From positions 704,501 to 768,500 of the forward strand of contig NZ_AP024452.1 of NCBI RefSeq assembly GCF_016865485.1: 64,000 bases of DNA. The letters run 5' to 3'. The translations under genes and the position numbers were made by a program. This document shows, piece by piece, positions 32,880 through 41,503 of the stretch. How positions within the stretch are numbered: position 1 is the stretch's first letter; every line of letters begins with the position of its first letter. The DNA is from Luteitalea sp. TBR-22. Its GTDB lineage: Bacteria > Acidobacteriota > Vicinamibacteria > Vicinamibacterales > Vicinamibacteraceae. The notes under the pieces are model-generated. The model saw nothing but the letters and a program-made list of their open reading frames with translations. It made no database searches and was not told where the DNA came from.

Positions 32880-35800
32880 ATGTTGTCGCACCGTTGGCAG
32901 GCCATAGCCGAATCGCGGTTCCCCTGGGAACGCGAGGCCCTGGAGTACCTCCGCCAGCACCTGCCCGACGTCGAGACCACCCGCGCCTGGGCCAACGGCG
33001 AGTTCGTGAGCCTCGACGGCCACCTCAACGAAGCCGACGTCATCGTCATCAGCGCCCGCGGGATGTTCCTCGTCGAGATCAAGAGCCGCCCGGGCGAGAT
33101 CTCCGGCGACCTGCAGGACTGGGTGTGGCGCGACGGGCCGCACGAGTTCCGCGACCGCAACCCGATCACCCTGACAAACACAAAGGCCAAGCGGCTGTCG
33201 GCGCTGTTGAAGAACACGCAGACCCTGCAGGCACACCGCGGCCGCGTCCCGTTCATCGAGCCGCTCGTCTTCCTGTCTGCGGCGGGCAACCGTATCAACC
33301 TGCCCGGGCCGCTGAAGTTCCGCGTGTTCGGTCGCGACCCCGACAAGGGCGGCCGCCCCGGCGAGCCCGGCATCATCGACGCGCTCACCAATCCCGCCGT
33401 CGGCGTGGCGGCCCGCGAGACCCTCGACACCGCCACGGTGAAGATGCTGGCGAAGGCCATGGAAGAGATTGGCCTCCGACCCTCGGTCCGCGCCGACCAG
33501 GTGGGCGACTACAAGCTGGGCGACCTCCTCGAGGACGGCCCCACCTGGCAGGACTACGAGGCCAACCACGTCGCGCTGAAGGTCAAGCGTCGCATCCGCC
33601 GGTACCCGGTGCCCAAGGGCGTGGCCGCCGACCAGCGGCAGCGCGTGCTGGCCGCTGCCCGGCGCGAGTTCGAGATCCTCGAAGGCATCCGCCACGAGGG
33701 CATCGTGTCGCCGCAGGCGTACCACGAGACCGAGGCGGGCCCCGCGCTCGTGTTCCCGCTCGACACCGAGTCGGTGCGCCTGGATCGCTTCCTGGTCACG
33801 GCCGAGACCGAGGGGCGCCTCGACGTCCACTTGCGCCTCCATCTGCTGCGCGCCATCGCGGAGGTGCTGGAGTACGCCCATGAGCGCCGGCTGTACCACC
33901 GGGCCTTGAATCCGCAGGCCATCCTCGTCACGCGACCGGCGTCACCCACCCCGGGCATCGCCATCGCCAACTGGTTCTCCGGCGAGCGCCAGGCTGGCAC
34001 CACGCTCGGCTCCGCTGTCGCTGGCACGATGCACATCGACGCGCTGCTCGAGGACCTCGGCCAGTTGTACGTGGCCCCGGAGCTCCGACTCGACTCGCCG
34101 AACGAGGAGGCGATGGACGTGTTCTCGCTGGGCGCCGTCGCGTACCACCTGTTCACCGGTGCACCGCCGGCCGACTCCCTGCTCGCCCTCGACGAGAAGC
34201 TGCAGCAGCACGGCGGCCTGCTGATCACCGATCGCCTCAACGGCGCCCCGCCGAACCTCACGTCGCTGATTCACGACGCCACCCGCGCGGTCGTGTCGAA
34301 GCGGATCGCCTCGATGGACGAGTTCCTCGAGTGCCTGGAGGTCGCCGAGGCGGAGGCGAACGATTCGCGCCCGGTCGAGCCGGCGCAGGGCATCGACCCC
34401 GTTGACGCCAACAAGGGCGACGAGCTGCCGGGCGGACTCACGGTGAAGAAGCGCCTCGGCAAGGGCTCCACCGCCGTGGCGCTTCTCGTGGAGCGGGACG
34501 ACCGCGAGTACGTGCTGAAGGTGGCCCTGGCCACCGAGCACAATACCCGCCTCCGTGCCGAAGGCGAGGTGCTCGCCTCCCTTCGCCACGCCAACATCAT
34601 CGCCATCCACGGTGAGCCGATCGAGATCGCCGGGCGCACATGCCTGCTCATCGACAAGGCCGGCGACAGCACGCTCGCGCAGCGCCTGCGCGAGGACGGC
34701 CCGCTGCAGCTCGACTTCCTGCAGCGGTTCGGCGAGGACCTGCTGGCCACGCTCGATCACCTCGACGAGATGGGCGTGTCGCATCGCGACATCAAGCCCG
34801 ACAACCTCGGCGTGACGCCGCTGGGCCGCGGCAATCGACAGCACCTGGTGCTGTTCGACTTCTCGTTGTCGCGTGAGCCTGTCGAGAACATCCGCTCCGG
34901 CACGACGCCGTACCTCGAGCCTTTCCTCAAGCTCCGCCGGCCCCAACGATGGGACTTGGCCGCCGAGCGCTTCGCCGCGGCAGTCACGCTGCATGAGATG
35001 GCGACGGGGCAGTTGCCGAAGTGGGGCGACGGCCTCAGTGATCCGGCTCTGCTGAAAGACGAAGTCACGGTAGCTGGCGACCTGATCGACGCCGGCATCC
35101 GCGACCAGCTCACGGGGTTCCTGCGCCGGGCGCTCGCGCGCGACCCGGCGGCACGCTTCGACAACGTGCGCGACATGCTGGCGGCGTGGCGCGCGGTGTT
35201 CGCCGCAGTCGACCGTCCACCCGTCGTGGAGCCGGTCCGGCCAGAGGGGCCGGGAACCGCCGACGTGCGCGCCCTGTTCGAGGAGGCTGTCCGCGCCGCC
35301 ACGCCGGACACGCCCCTGGCGACGATGCACGTGAGCACCAGAGGCTTGAACGCGCTCGAGCGTGTGGGGTGCACGACGGCGGGGCAACTCGCGCGCCTCG
35401 CGCTCACGCGCGTGTGGGCGCTTCCCGGCGTGGGGCACAAGACTCGCCGCGAACTCGGCACCCTCGCCGCCGCGTTGCGGGAGCGGTTCTCGATTACACC
35501 GGTAGGGCCCGGTGTCCCACCGGGCCGTGAGCCCGTTGTTCCTCCTGGCCGCAGCCCTGAAGGCCCCGCGACCGTCGATGCCCTCGCGGCACTGTTGCTG
35601 CCCGCGAAGAAGCCGGGCGCGAAGCAGGACTCGCGCGCCTTGCCCGTCTGGCTGGGGCTGGACCAGCAGACGGCCTGGGGCGTAGCCAATTTGCCGCCAT
35701 GGCCGAACCAGACCGAAGCGGGCAAGGCTGCCGGGGTGACGCGTGCCCGGGTGTCGCAGGCCGTACTCAAGGCGCGCGATCGCTGGCGCCGCGACCCGTG

Positions 35801-37115
35801 CCTCACTGCCCTGCGCGCGGACCTCGCCGAGATCGTGACGAAGCAGTCGGGTGCCGTCACGGCAGACGAACTCGCGACGCTGCTTCTGGCCGTGCGCGGC
35901 TCACAGCAGGAGGAGCCGCTGCGCTCGACCTATGCACGGGCCGTGGTGCGTGCCGCTCTCGACGTGGAGGAGTCGCTCGAGTCGCCTCGGCTCGTCACGC
36001 GCCGCATCGGCGCCGTGCTGCTCGTGGCTCTCGACCAGGCGACCGCTGACTGGGCCGACAGGCTTGGCGCGCAGGCCGCCGAGGTGGCGCGTCGGGAGCC
36101 GCTCGCCTCGCCGGAATCGGCGATGGGCGCGCTGCTCGACGTGCCGCCGCCAGAGGCAGCCCTCGTTCCACCGCCGGCCCGCTTGCTGCGCCTCGCGGCT
36201 GCGGTCTCCGGCGTGGCGGCGGTGTCGAGCCGTCAGGAACTGTATCCGCGCGGCATGGACGCGTCGCGCGCGCTGCGCCTCACGCCGGGGCTGCTCGCGT
36301 CGCGCGGCGACCTCACCATCGAGCAACTCCGCGAACGCGTGTCGAGTCGGTACCCGGAAGCGGCACCGCTTCCCGAACGCCCGGCGCTCGACGACCTGCT
36401 GCGCGATGCGGGGTTCGACCTCGAGTGGGTGCCGGACGCGGCGCGCGGGGCCGGTGCGTACCGCCCACGCGAGGCGTATCGCATTCCCGTGCCGTCGGTC
36501 ACGAGCACGCTCACCCGCTTCGGCACGCGGGTCGGCCCGCCGGTGGCGGTGCCCGACGAGGCTGTGCTCGAGGCGCGCGCGTTCGAGGATCGCCTGCGCA
36601 CGGCTGCCGACGCGGGACAGTTCCTGGTCCTCTCAACGGGCCCCCGTGACCTCGCACGGGCCCGGCAGGAGCTCGCGCGCTTCGACGTCGAGGTGGTGGA
36701 CACCGATGCGCTGCTCGTGTCGGCGATGAAGCAGGAGGCGCTGAAGGCTGGCGCGAGCTGGGACATCGTGCTGCGCGCCGACGCGGCGCCCCGCGACGGC
36801 GCCGACTGGCGGAACCTGCAACTGCTGGTCACGCGCGCGATGGCATCGGTCACGGCGTCGCTCCTCGCTCGGCCGGGCACGGTGCTGCTCACCAACCCGG
36901 GCCTGCTCGCGCGCTACGACCGGCTCGGCCTCTTGCACGACGTGCACCAGCAGCTCGGCAAGCCCGGCGGCCTGCAGGGCCTGTGGGTGCTCGTGCCCGC
37001 CGACGGCCAGGCCGTGCAGCCGCTGCTCGACGGCGTCGCCGTGCCCGTCATCGGTCGCGGCCAGTGGGCGCGCATCCCGGAGCCGTGGCTCCGCAACGAA
37101 CACCGCGCCGCGTGA
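32880..37115 (+). CDS. pglW: BREX-2 serine/threonine kinase PglW
   Basis: The 1411-residue protein has the PglW layout. An N-terminal NERD domain (about 15-130) contains D-V-I-V-I and F-L-V-E-I-K-S-R, nuclease-related. A first kinase-like domain (about 190-490) has H-R-A-L-N-P-Q in place of H-R-D-L-K-P-x-N, so it is probably a pseudokinase. The second kinase domain (about 515-770) has a glycine loop G-K-G-S-T-A, an ATP lysine in Y-V-L-K-V, the catalytic H-R-D-I-K-P-D-N (about 634-641), and D-F-S in place of D-F-G. A helix-hairpin-helix-like stretch (about 830-880) and a long C-terminal region follow. In Pgl/BREX-2 systems this kinase phosphorylates itself and other components, controlling phage exclusion. 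First gene of the BREX block. Confidence 0.9.
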   Translation: MLSHRWQAIAESRFPWEREALEYLRQHLPDVETTRAWANGEFVSLDGHLNEADVIVISARGMFLVEIKSRPGEISGDLQDWVWRDGPHEFRDRNPITLTNTKAKRLSALLKNTQTLQAHRGRVPFIEPLVFLSAAGNRINLPGPLKFRVFGRDPDKGGRPGEPGIIDALTNPAVGVAARETLDTATVKMLAKAMEEIGLRPSVRADQVGDYKLGDLLEDGPTWQDYEANHVALKVKRRIRRYPVPKGVAADQRQRVLAAARREFEILEGIRHEGIVSPQAYHETEAGPALVFPLDTESVRLDRFLVTAETEGRLDVHLRLHLLRAIAEVLEYAHERRLYHRALNPQAILVTRPASPTPGIAIANWFSGERQAGTTLGSAVAGTMHIDALLEDLGQLYVAPELRLDSPNEEAMDVFSLGAVAYHLFTGAPPADSLLALDEKLQQHGGLLITDRLNGAPPNLTSLIHDATRAVVSKRIASMDEFLECLEVAEAEANDSRPVEPAQGIDPVDANKGDELPGGLTVKKRLGKGSTAVALLVERDDREYVLKVALATEHNTRLRAEGEVLASLRHANIIAIHGEPIEIAGRTCLLIDKAGDSTLAQRLREDGPLQLDFLQRFGEDLLATLDHLDEMGVSHRDIKPDNLGVTPLGRGNRQHLVLFDFSLSREPVENIRSGTTPYLEPFLKLRRPQRWDLAAERFAAAVTLHEMATGQLPKWGDGLSDPALLKDEVTVAGDLIDAGIRDQLTGFLRRALARDPAARFDNVRDMLAAWRAVFAAVDRPPVVEPVRPEGPGTADVRALFEEAVRAATPDTPLATMHVSTRGLNALERVGCTTAGQLARLALTRVWALPGVGHKTRRELGTLAAALRERFSITPVGPGVPPGREPVVPPGRSPEGPATVDALAALLLPAKKPGAKQDSRALPVWLGLDQQTAWGVANLPPWPNQTEAGKAAGVTRARVSQAVLKARDRWRRDPCLTALRADLAEIVTKQSGAVTADELATLLLAVRGSQQEEPLRSTYARAVVRAALDVEESLESPRLVTRRIGAVLLVALDQATADWADRLGAQAAEVARREPLASPESAMGALLDVPPPEAALVPPPARLLRLAAAVSGVAAVSSRQELYPRGMDASRALRLTPGLLASRGDLTIEQLRERVSSRYPEAAPLPERPALDDLLRDAGFDLEWVPDAARGAGAYRPREAYRIPVPSVTSTLTRFGTRVGPPVAVPDEAVLEARAFEDRLRTAADAGQFLVLSTGPRDLARARQELARFDVEVVDTDALLVSAMKQEALKAGASWDIVLRADAAPRDGADWRNLQLLVTRAMASVTASLLARPGTVLLTNPGLLARYDRLGLLHDVHQQLGKPGGLQGLWVLVPADGQAVQPLLDGVAVPVIGRGQWARIPEPWLRNEHRAA

Positions 37116-37122
37116 GCACCGA

Positions 37123-37935
37123 ATGCCTCATCACGACACCCCGATAGACGAGCTGGCCCGTCTCAAGTCGTTGCTCGAGCAGGGCGACACCCGGGCCGTC
37201 GTGCAGGCCTGCGAGCAGAGGCTGGCCATCAACGAGCAGGATGCCGCGTCGTGGTACCTGCTCGGGCAGGCTCATCGCTACGAGGACAACTACGAGACGG
37301 CCGCGACGGCGTTGCGACGGGCCTGTGCCCTAGAGGCCAATCCCGGGTACGCCTTGGCCTATGGCATCGCGCTGCAACTCGACGGGCAACTGGAGGCCGC
37401 TGCCGACATCCTCGAGCAGGGGACGGAGCGCTGGGATCGCCATCCCCTGCTGCACAACTCGCTTGGTCTCACGTACCGCAAGATGGGGCGGTACGCCGAC
37501 GCCCGCAAGGAATACTCCGCGGCCATCTACTGGCACGCCTACCACCTGATTCGCGACAAGCAGGCGTGGTACCTGCGGCCCAATCCCCATCCACCCCACG
37601 ACCGGGAGCCGCTCTGGATGCGCGTCTACATGGATTGTGTCCTGAAGATGACCGTGGAGGACGGATTCGACGCCATCGGTGTGGCCGAGGGCGGTGTCGA
37701 CCCGCCCGAGGCCGGCTTGTTCTGGGTTGACGGTGTGGACGGGCAGGGCAAGCGGCAGCGGATGTGGCTCGCGCGTGCGCCGTCGGCTCTCTACTGGCTG
37801 CTCCGGGCCGACAGCTTCTACGCGACCTGCGTGGGCAACCTGGCCACCGTTGTCAGCCTGCTCGGCGAGGACGAACTCGCAGAGGCCTATCTCCGCGAGG
37901 CCGAGCACTTCAAGCCCCGCAGCACCAACGAATGA
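37123..37935 (+). CDS. TPR-repeat protein in the BREX-2 operon
   Basis: The 270-residue protein lies seven bases after pglW and overlaps the pglX start by ATGA. Residues about 35-145 hold three to four tetratricopeptide-like helical pairs (L-G-Q-A-H-R-Y-E-D-N-Y-E-T-A, then A-Y-G-I-A-L-Q-L-D-G-Q-L-E-A-A, then L-G-L-T-Y-R-K-M-G-R-Y-A-D-A). A domain rich in Trp and Tyr follows, and a final helical pair closes the protein. It is not one of the six core BREX-2 genes. The coupling to pglX suggests a scaffold or a phospho-substrate of PglW. Confidence 0.72.
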   Translation: MPHHDTPIDELARLKSLLEQGDTRAVVQACEQRLAINEQDAASWYLLGQAHRYEDNYETAATALRRACALEANPGYALAYGIALQLDGQLEAAADILEQGTERWDRHPLLHNSLGLTYRKMGRYADARKEYSAAIYWHAYHLIRDKQAWYLRPNPHPPHDREPLWMRVYMDCVLKMTVEDGFDAIGVAEGGVDPPEAGLFWVDGVDGQGKRQRMWLARAPSALYWLLRADSFYATCVGNLATVVSLLGEDELAEAYLREAEHFKPRSTNE

Positions 37936-40900
37936 TCGACTCTTCGCTCCTTCTCAAGCACCTCCAGGCTCGCGTCGTCGCCCTGCAGGACGACCTCCGC
38001 GCCCGCGCCGCCTCCGAGCCCGCCGTCGACCGCTCATTCCGCGAGGAATACGCCGCCGCGCGGCAGGCGCAGCGCACGGCCGACACCTTCGAGAGCTGGC
38101 GCGAGGACCCGGTCACGCAGGCCGCCGTGGCCTGGGTGCTCGGCACCGTGTTCGTGCGGTTCCTCGAGGACAACGGCCTCATCGACGCGTGGATCTCCGG
38201 TCCTGGCGACCGGCGGAAGTTCGCGCTCGACAGGCACGCTGCCTACTTCGAGCAGCACCCCCTCGAGACCGACCGCGAGTACCTGCTGCACGTGTTCGGC
38301 ACGGTCGGCAAGCTTCCCGCCGGCGGCGACGTGTTCGACGCTGCGCACAACCCGCTCTGGCGCATCACGCCGTCGGGCGACGCGGCGCAGGCGCTCCTCG
38401 AGTTCTGGCAGCGCATCGACCCGGCCACCGGCGCCATCGCGCACGACTTCACCGACCCGGCGTGGGGCACCCGCCTGCTGGGCGACCTCTACCAGGACCT
38501 CTCGGAGGCCGCGCGCAAGAAGTACGCGCTGCTGCAGACGCCCGACTTCGTGGAGCGCTTCATCCTCGACCGCACGCTCACGCCGGCCATCGAGGCGTTC
38601 GGCTACCAGACGGTCACGCTGATCGACCCCACCTGCGGTTCTGGGCACTTCCTGCTCGGCGCCTTCGAGCGGTTGCTGGCGGAGTACGAGCGGCACCAGC
38701 CGGGCACGAGCGTTCGCGCGCACGTGCAGGCCGTGTTGCGGCAGGTGTCGGGCATCGACCTCAACCCGTTTGCCGCGGCCATCGCGCGCTTCCGCCTGCT
38801 CATCGCGGCACTCCGTGCGTCTGGAGTGACGCGCCTTGCCGACGCGCCGGCGTTCGATATCCAGGTGGGCACGGGCGACGCGCTGCTGCACGGCCGCAAG
38901 CACTCCGGGGGCGGCGAGGTGCAGCCCTCGCTCGACCCCGACGACCCGAGCCGCCACCACTTCTTCGCGGAGGACCCGCGCGCCGACGCCATCCTCAACC
39001 GCCGCCACCACGTCGTCGTCGGCAACCCGCCGTACATCGTCGTGCGCGATCGCGCGCTGAACCAGCTCTATCGCACGCGCTACGCGTCGTGCCATATGCA
39101 GTACTCGCTCGTCGTGCCGTTCATCGAACGCTTCTTCGACCTGGCGACAGTGGAACCCGCCGGATACATGGGACTCATCGGCGGGAACTCGTTCATGAAG
39201 CGCGAGTTCGGCAGCAAGGTGATCGAGCAGTTCCTTCCGCGCGTGGACCTCACGCACGTCGTCGACACGTCGGGCGCATACATCCCCGGCCACGGCACGC
39301 CGACGGTGATCCTGTTCGGTCGTAACCGCGCTCCGTCAGCACCAACACGCACGGTGATGGGCATCTGTGGCGAGCCAAGCGCACCGGAGGACCCGGCGCG
39401 GGGCCAGGTGTGGACAGCGATCGAGCGCCAGATCGACCACGCGGGCTCCGAGAGCGTGTTCGTCAGTGTTCGGGACCTTGAGCAAGTAAAGCTACACACA
39501 CACCCTTGGAGCGTCGGTGGAGGCGGTGCGGCTGAACTGAAGGGCAGGCTTGAAGGAGCAGCTAGGAGCCGGCTTTCCGCCGTCATGGACGGACCCATAG
39601 GTCGAGCTGCTAGGACAGGCGAAGACGATGCATTCATGCGGCCTTATCACGTCCGTCGCAGATCGAGCTTGCCGGGCCAGTGGTGGCGCACCGTCCTCAT
39701 AGGCGAGGAGGTCAGAGATTGGTCCGCTGCACCGACTGACTACGCGCTCTTTCCTTACGACAGCAGCAGCGCGTTTCGGCGCTTCTCTGACAGCACAGCG
39801 CGAGAATCTGGTCTGCTTCGTGAGCTCTGGTCGTTACGCACAACCCTCGCGAAAAGGTCGACGTTTCAGGGCGACATGGCGGATGCCGGGCGGTGCTGGT
39901 GGGAGTATCAGCAGTACACACCCAGTGCGCACCTGAGCTCGGCATCGATCTGCTTCGCCTTTGTAGCGACGCATAACCAGTTCGCACTCGACCGCGGCGG
40001 CAGCGTCTTCAACCGCTCTGCTCCCGTCATCAAGCTTCCCGCCGACGCTACCGAGGATGACCACTTCGCTCTTCTCGGCCTTCTGAATTCCTCATCGGCC
40101 TGCTACTGGATGAAGCAAGTGTTCTATCCAAAAGGCGGCGATCAGGTCGGTAACGAAGGAGCGCGCGTGAGCAAGAGCCCCTGGGAAGACCGGTACGAAT
40201 TCGCGGGGACCGCGCTAGCGGAGTACCCGGTTGTGCCCTCGTCACCAGACCAAGCGAGGGAACTATCGTTGCTAGCCGAGGGTGCCCCGTCCACTGCAAG
40301 CGACTGGCTGCTGAGACTTCGAAGGATGATCTCTCTGCAGGAAGAACTGGACTGGAATGTCTATTCTCGATACGGCCTCTTGGCGGAGCAGGTCATTCAC
40401 CGCGGAGACCTGGTACCGATCGCGCTAGGCGAGCGAGCTTTCGAGATCGTGCTCGCGCGTCGATTTGCTGCTGGTGACGAGGACACCACCTGGTTCGAGC
40501 GGCATGGCTCGACGCCGATCACCGAGTTGCCCGCGCACTGGCCAGACGACTACAAGGCACTAGTCGAGCGGCGCATCGCACTGATCGAATCCGATCGAGA
40601 CATCGCCCTCATCGAGCGTCCTGAATACAAGCGTCGCTGGAACCTTGAGGCGTTCGAGGAACAGCAGGAGCGCGTCCGCCGGAACCGGTTGCTCGATCGG
40701 CTCGAGAACGCCGACTGGTGGTCATCGCCGATCCTGCTGACAACGGCCGCGCTGTCAGATCTCGCGCGGCGCGACGTCGAGTGGATGGCGATGGCCGAGG
40801 CGTATCGCGGACGTGCGGACTTCGACGTGACGACGCTGGTCACCGAGCTGGTGACCGCGGAGGGCGTGCCGTACCTGCCGGCGTACCGGTACAAGGAGAG

Positions 40901-41492
40901 CGGCCTACGGAAGCGCGCGCAGTGGGAGGCCACTTGGGCGCTGCAGCGGCAGGAAGACGCCATCGACGCGCGTGTGGACCTGCCCGAGGGCGACCCGCAG
41001 CGCCTCACGCGCGAGGAGGCCGATCGCCTCAAGCGCGCGCAGGTGGGCGATATCCCCGTGCCACCGAAGTACGCCTCCGCCGACTTCCGCAAGGGCGACT
41101 ACTGGCGCCTGCGCGGCAAGCTGGACGTGCCCAAGGAGCGCTTCATCCTTTACCCGGGCGCCGAGCGCGCCGACGACCCCACGCCCGTGGTGGGCTGGGC
41201 CGGCTGGGACCACCTGCAGCAGGCCCAGGCGCTCGCCGCGTACTACGTGGACCGGCAGAACGAGGGCTGGAGCCCCGAACGTCTGACACCGCTCCTCGCC
41301 GGCCTCCTCGACGTCGTGCCGTGGCTCCAGCAGTGGCACAACGACGTCGACCCGCAGTTCAACATGCGCCTCGGCGACTACTTTGCCGATTACGCCGACC
41401 AACAGGCCCGCGCGCTCGGCCTCACCCTCGACGCCCTGCGCGCCTGGACACCCCCTGAACCCACCCGCGGCCGCAAGCCGCGCAAGTCCTGA
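37932..41492 (+). CDS. pglX: BREX-2 adenine-specific DNA methyltransferase PglX
   Basis: ATG 37932 overlaps the TPR stop; the 1186-residue product begins M-I-D-S-S-L-L-L-K-H-L. The SAM motif I is D-P-T-C-G-S-G-H-F (about 231-239) and the catalytic motif IV is N-P-P-Y (about 365-368), defining an N6-adenine methylase. The C-terminal half should hold target recognition and BREX-specific domains. PglX methylates the host at a non-palindromic site and directs exclusion of unmodified phage. Between about 39350 and 40720 the codon style shifts to many A/T-ending and rare codons (CTA, ATA, TTG, AAA), whereas both flanks are strongly G/C-ending, so the recognition segment may have been exchanged. Confidence 0.92.
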   Translation: MIDSSLLLKHLQARVVALQDDLRARAASEPAVDRSFREEYAAARQAQRTADTFESWREDPVTQAAVAWVLGTVFVRFLEDNGLIDAWISGPGDRRKFALDRHAAYFEQHPLETDREYLLHVFGTVGKLPAGGDVFDAAHNPLWRITPSGDAAQALLEFWQRIDPATGAIAHDFTDPAWGTRLLGDLYQDLSEAARKKYALLQTPDFVERFILDRTLTPAIEAFGYQTVTLIDPTCGSGHFLLGAFERLLAEYERHQPGTSVRAHVQAVLRQVSGIDLNPFAAAIARFRLLIAALRASGVTRLADAPAFDIQVGTGDALLHGRKHSGGGEVQPSLDPDDPSRHHFFAEDPRADAILNRRHHVVVGNPPYIVVRDRALNQLYRTRYASCHMQYSLVVPFIERFFDLATVEPAGYMGLIGGNSFMKREFGSKVIEQFLPRVDLTHVVDTSGAYIPGHGTPTVILFGRNRAPSAPTRTVMGICGEPSAPEDPARGQVWTAIERQIDHAGSESVFVSVRDLEQVKLHTHPWSVGGGGAAELKGRLEGAARSRLSAVMDGPIGRAARTGEDDAFMRPYHVRRRSSLPGQWWRTVLIGEEVRDWSAAPTDYALFPYDSSSAFRRFSDSTARESGLLRELWSLRTTLAKRSTFQGDMADAGRCWWEYQQYTPSAHLSSASICFAFVATHNQFALDRGGSVFNRSAPVIKLPADATEDDHFALLGLLNSSSACYWMKQVFYPKGGDQVGNEGARVSKSPWEDRYEFAGTALAEYPVVPSSPDQARELSLLAEGAPSTASDWLLRLRRMISLQEELDWNVYSRYGLLAEQVIHRGDLVPIALGERAFEIVLARRFAAGDEDTTWFERHGSTPITELPAHWPDDYKALVERRIALIESDRDIALIERPEYKRRWNLEAFEEQQERVRRNRLLDRLENADWWSSPILLTTAALSDLARRDVEWMAMAEAYRGRADFDVTTLVTELVTAEGVPYLPAYRYKESGLRKRAQWEATWALQRQEDAIDARVDLPEGDPQRLTREEADRLKRAQVGDIPVPPKYASADFRKGDYWRLRGKLDVPKERFILYPGAERADDPTPVVGWAGWDHLQQAQALAAYYVDRQNEGWSPERLTPLLAGLLDVVPWLQQWHNDVDPQFNMRLGDYFADYADQQARALGLTLDALRAWTPPEPTRGRKPRKS

Positions 41493-41503
41493 CGTACACC
41501 AGC

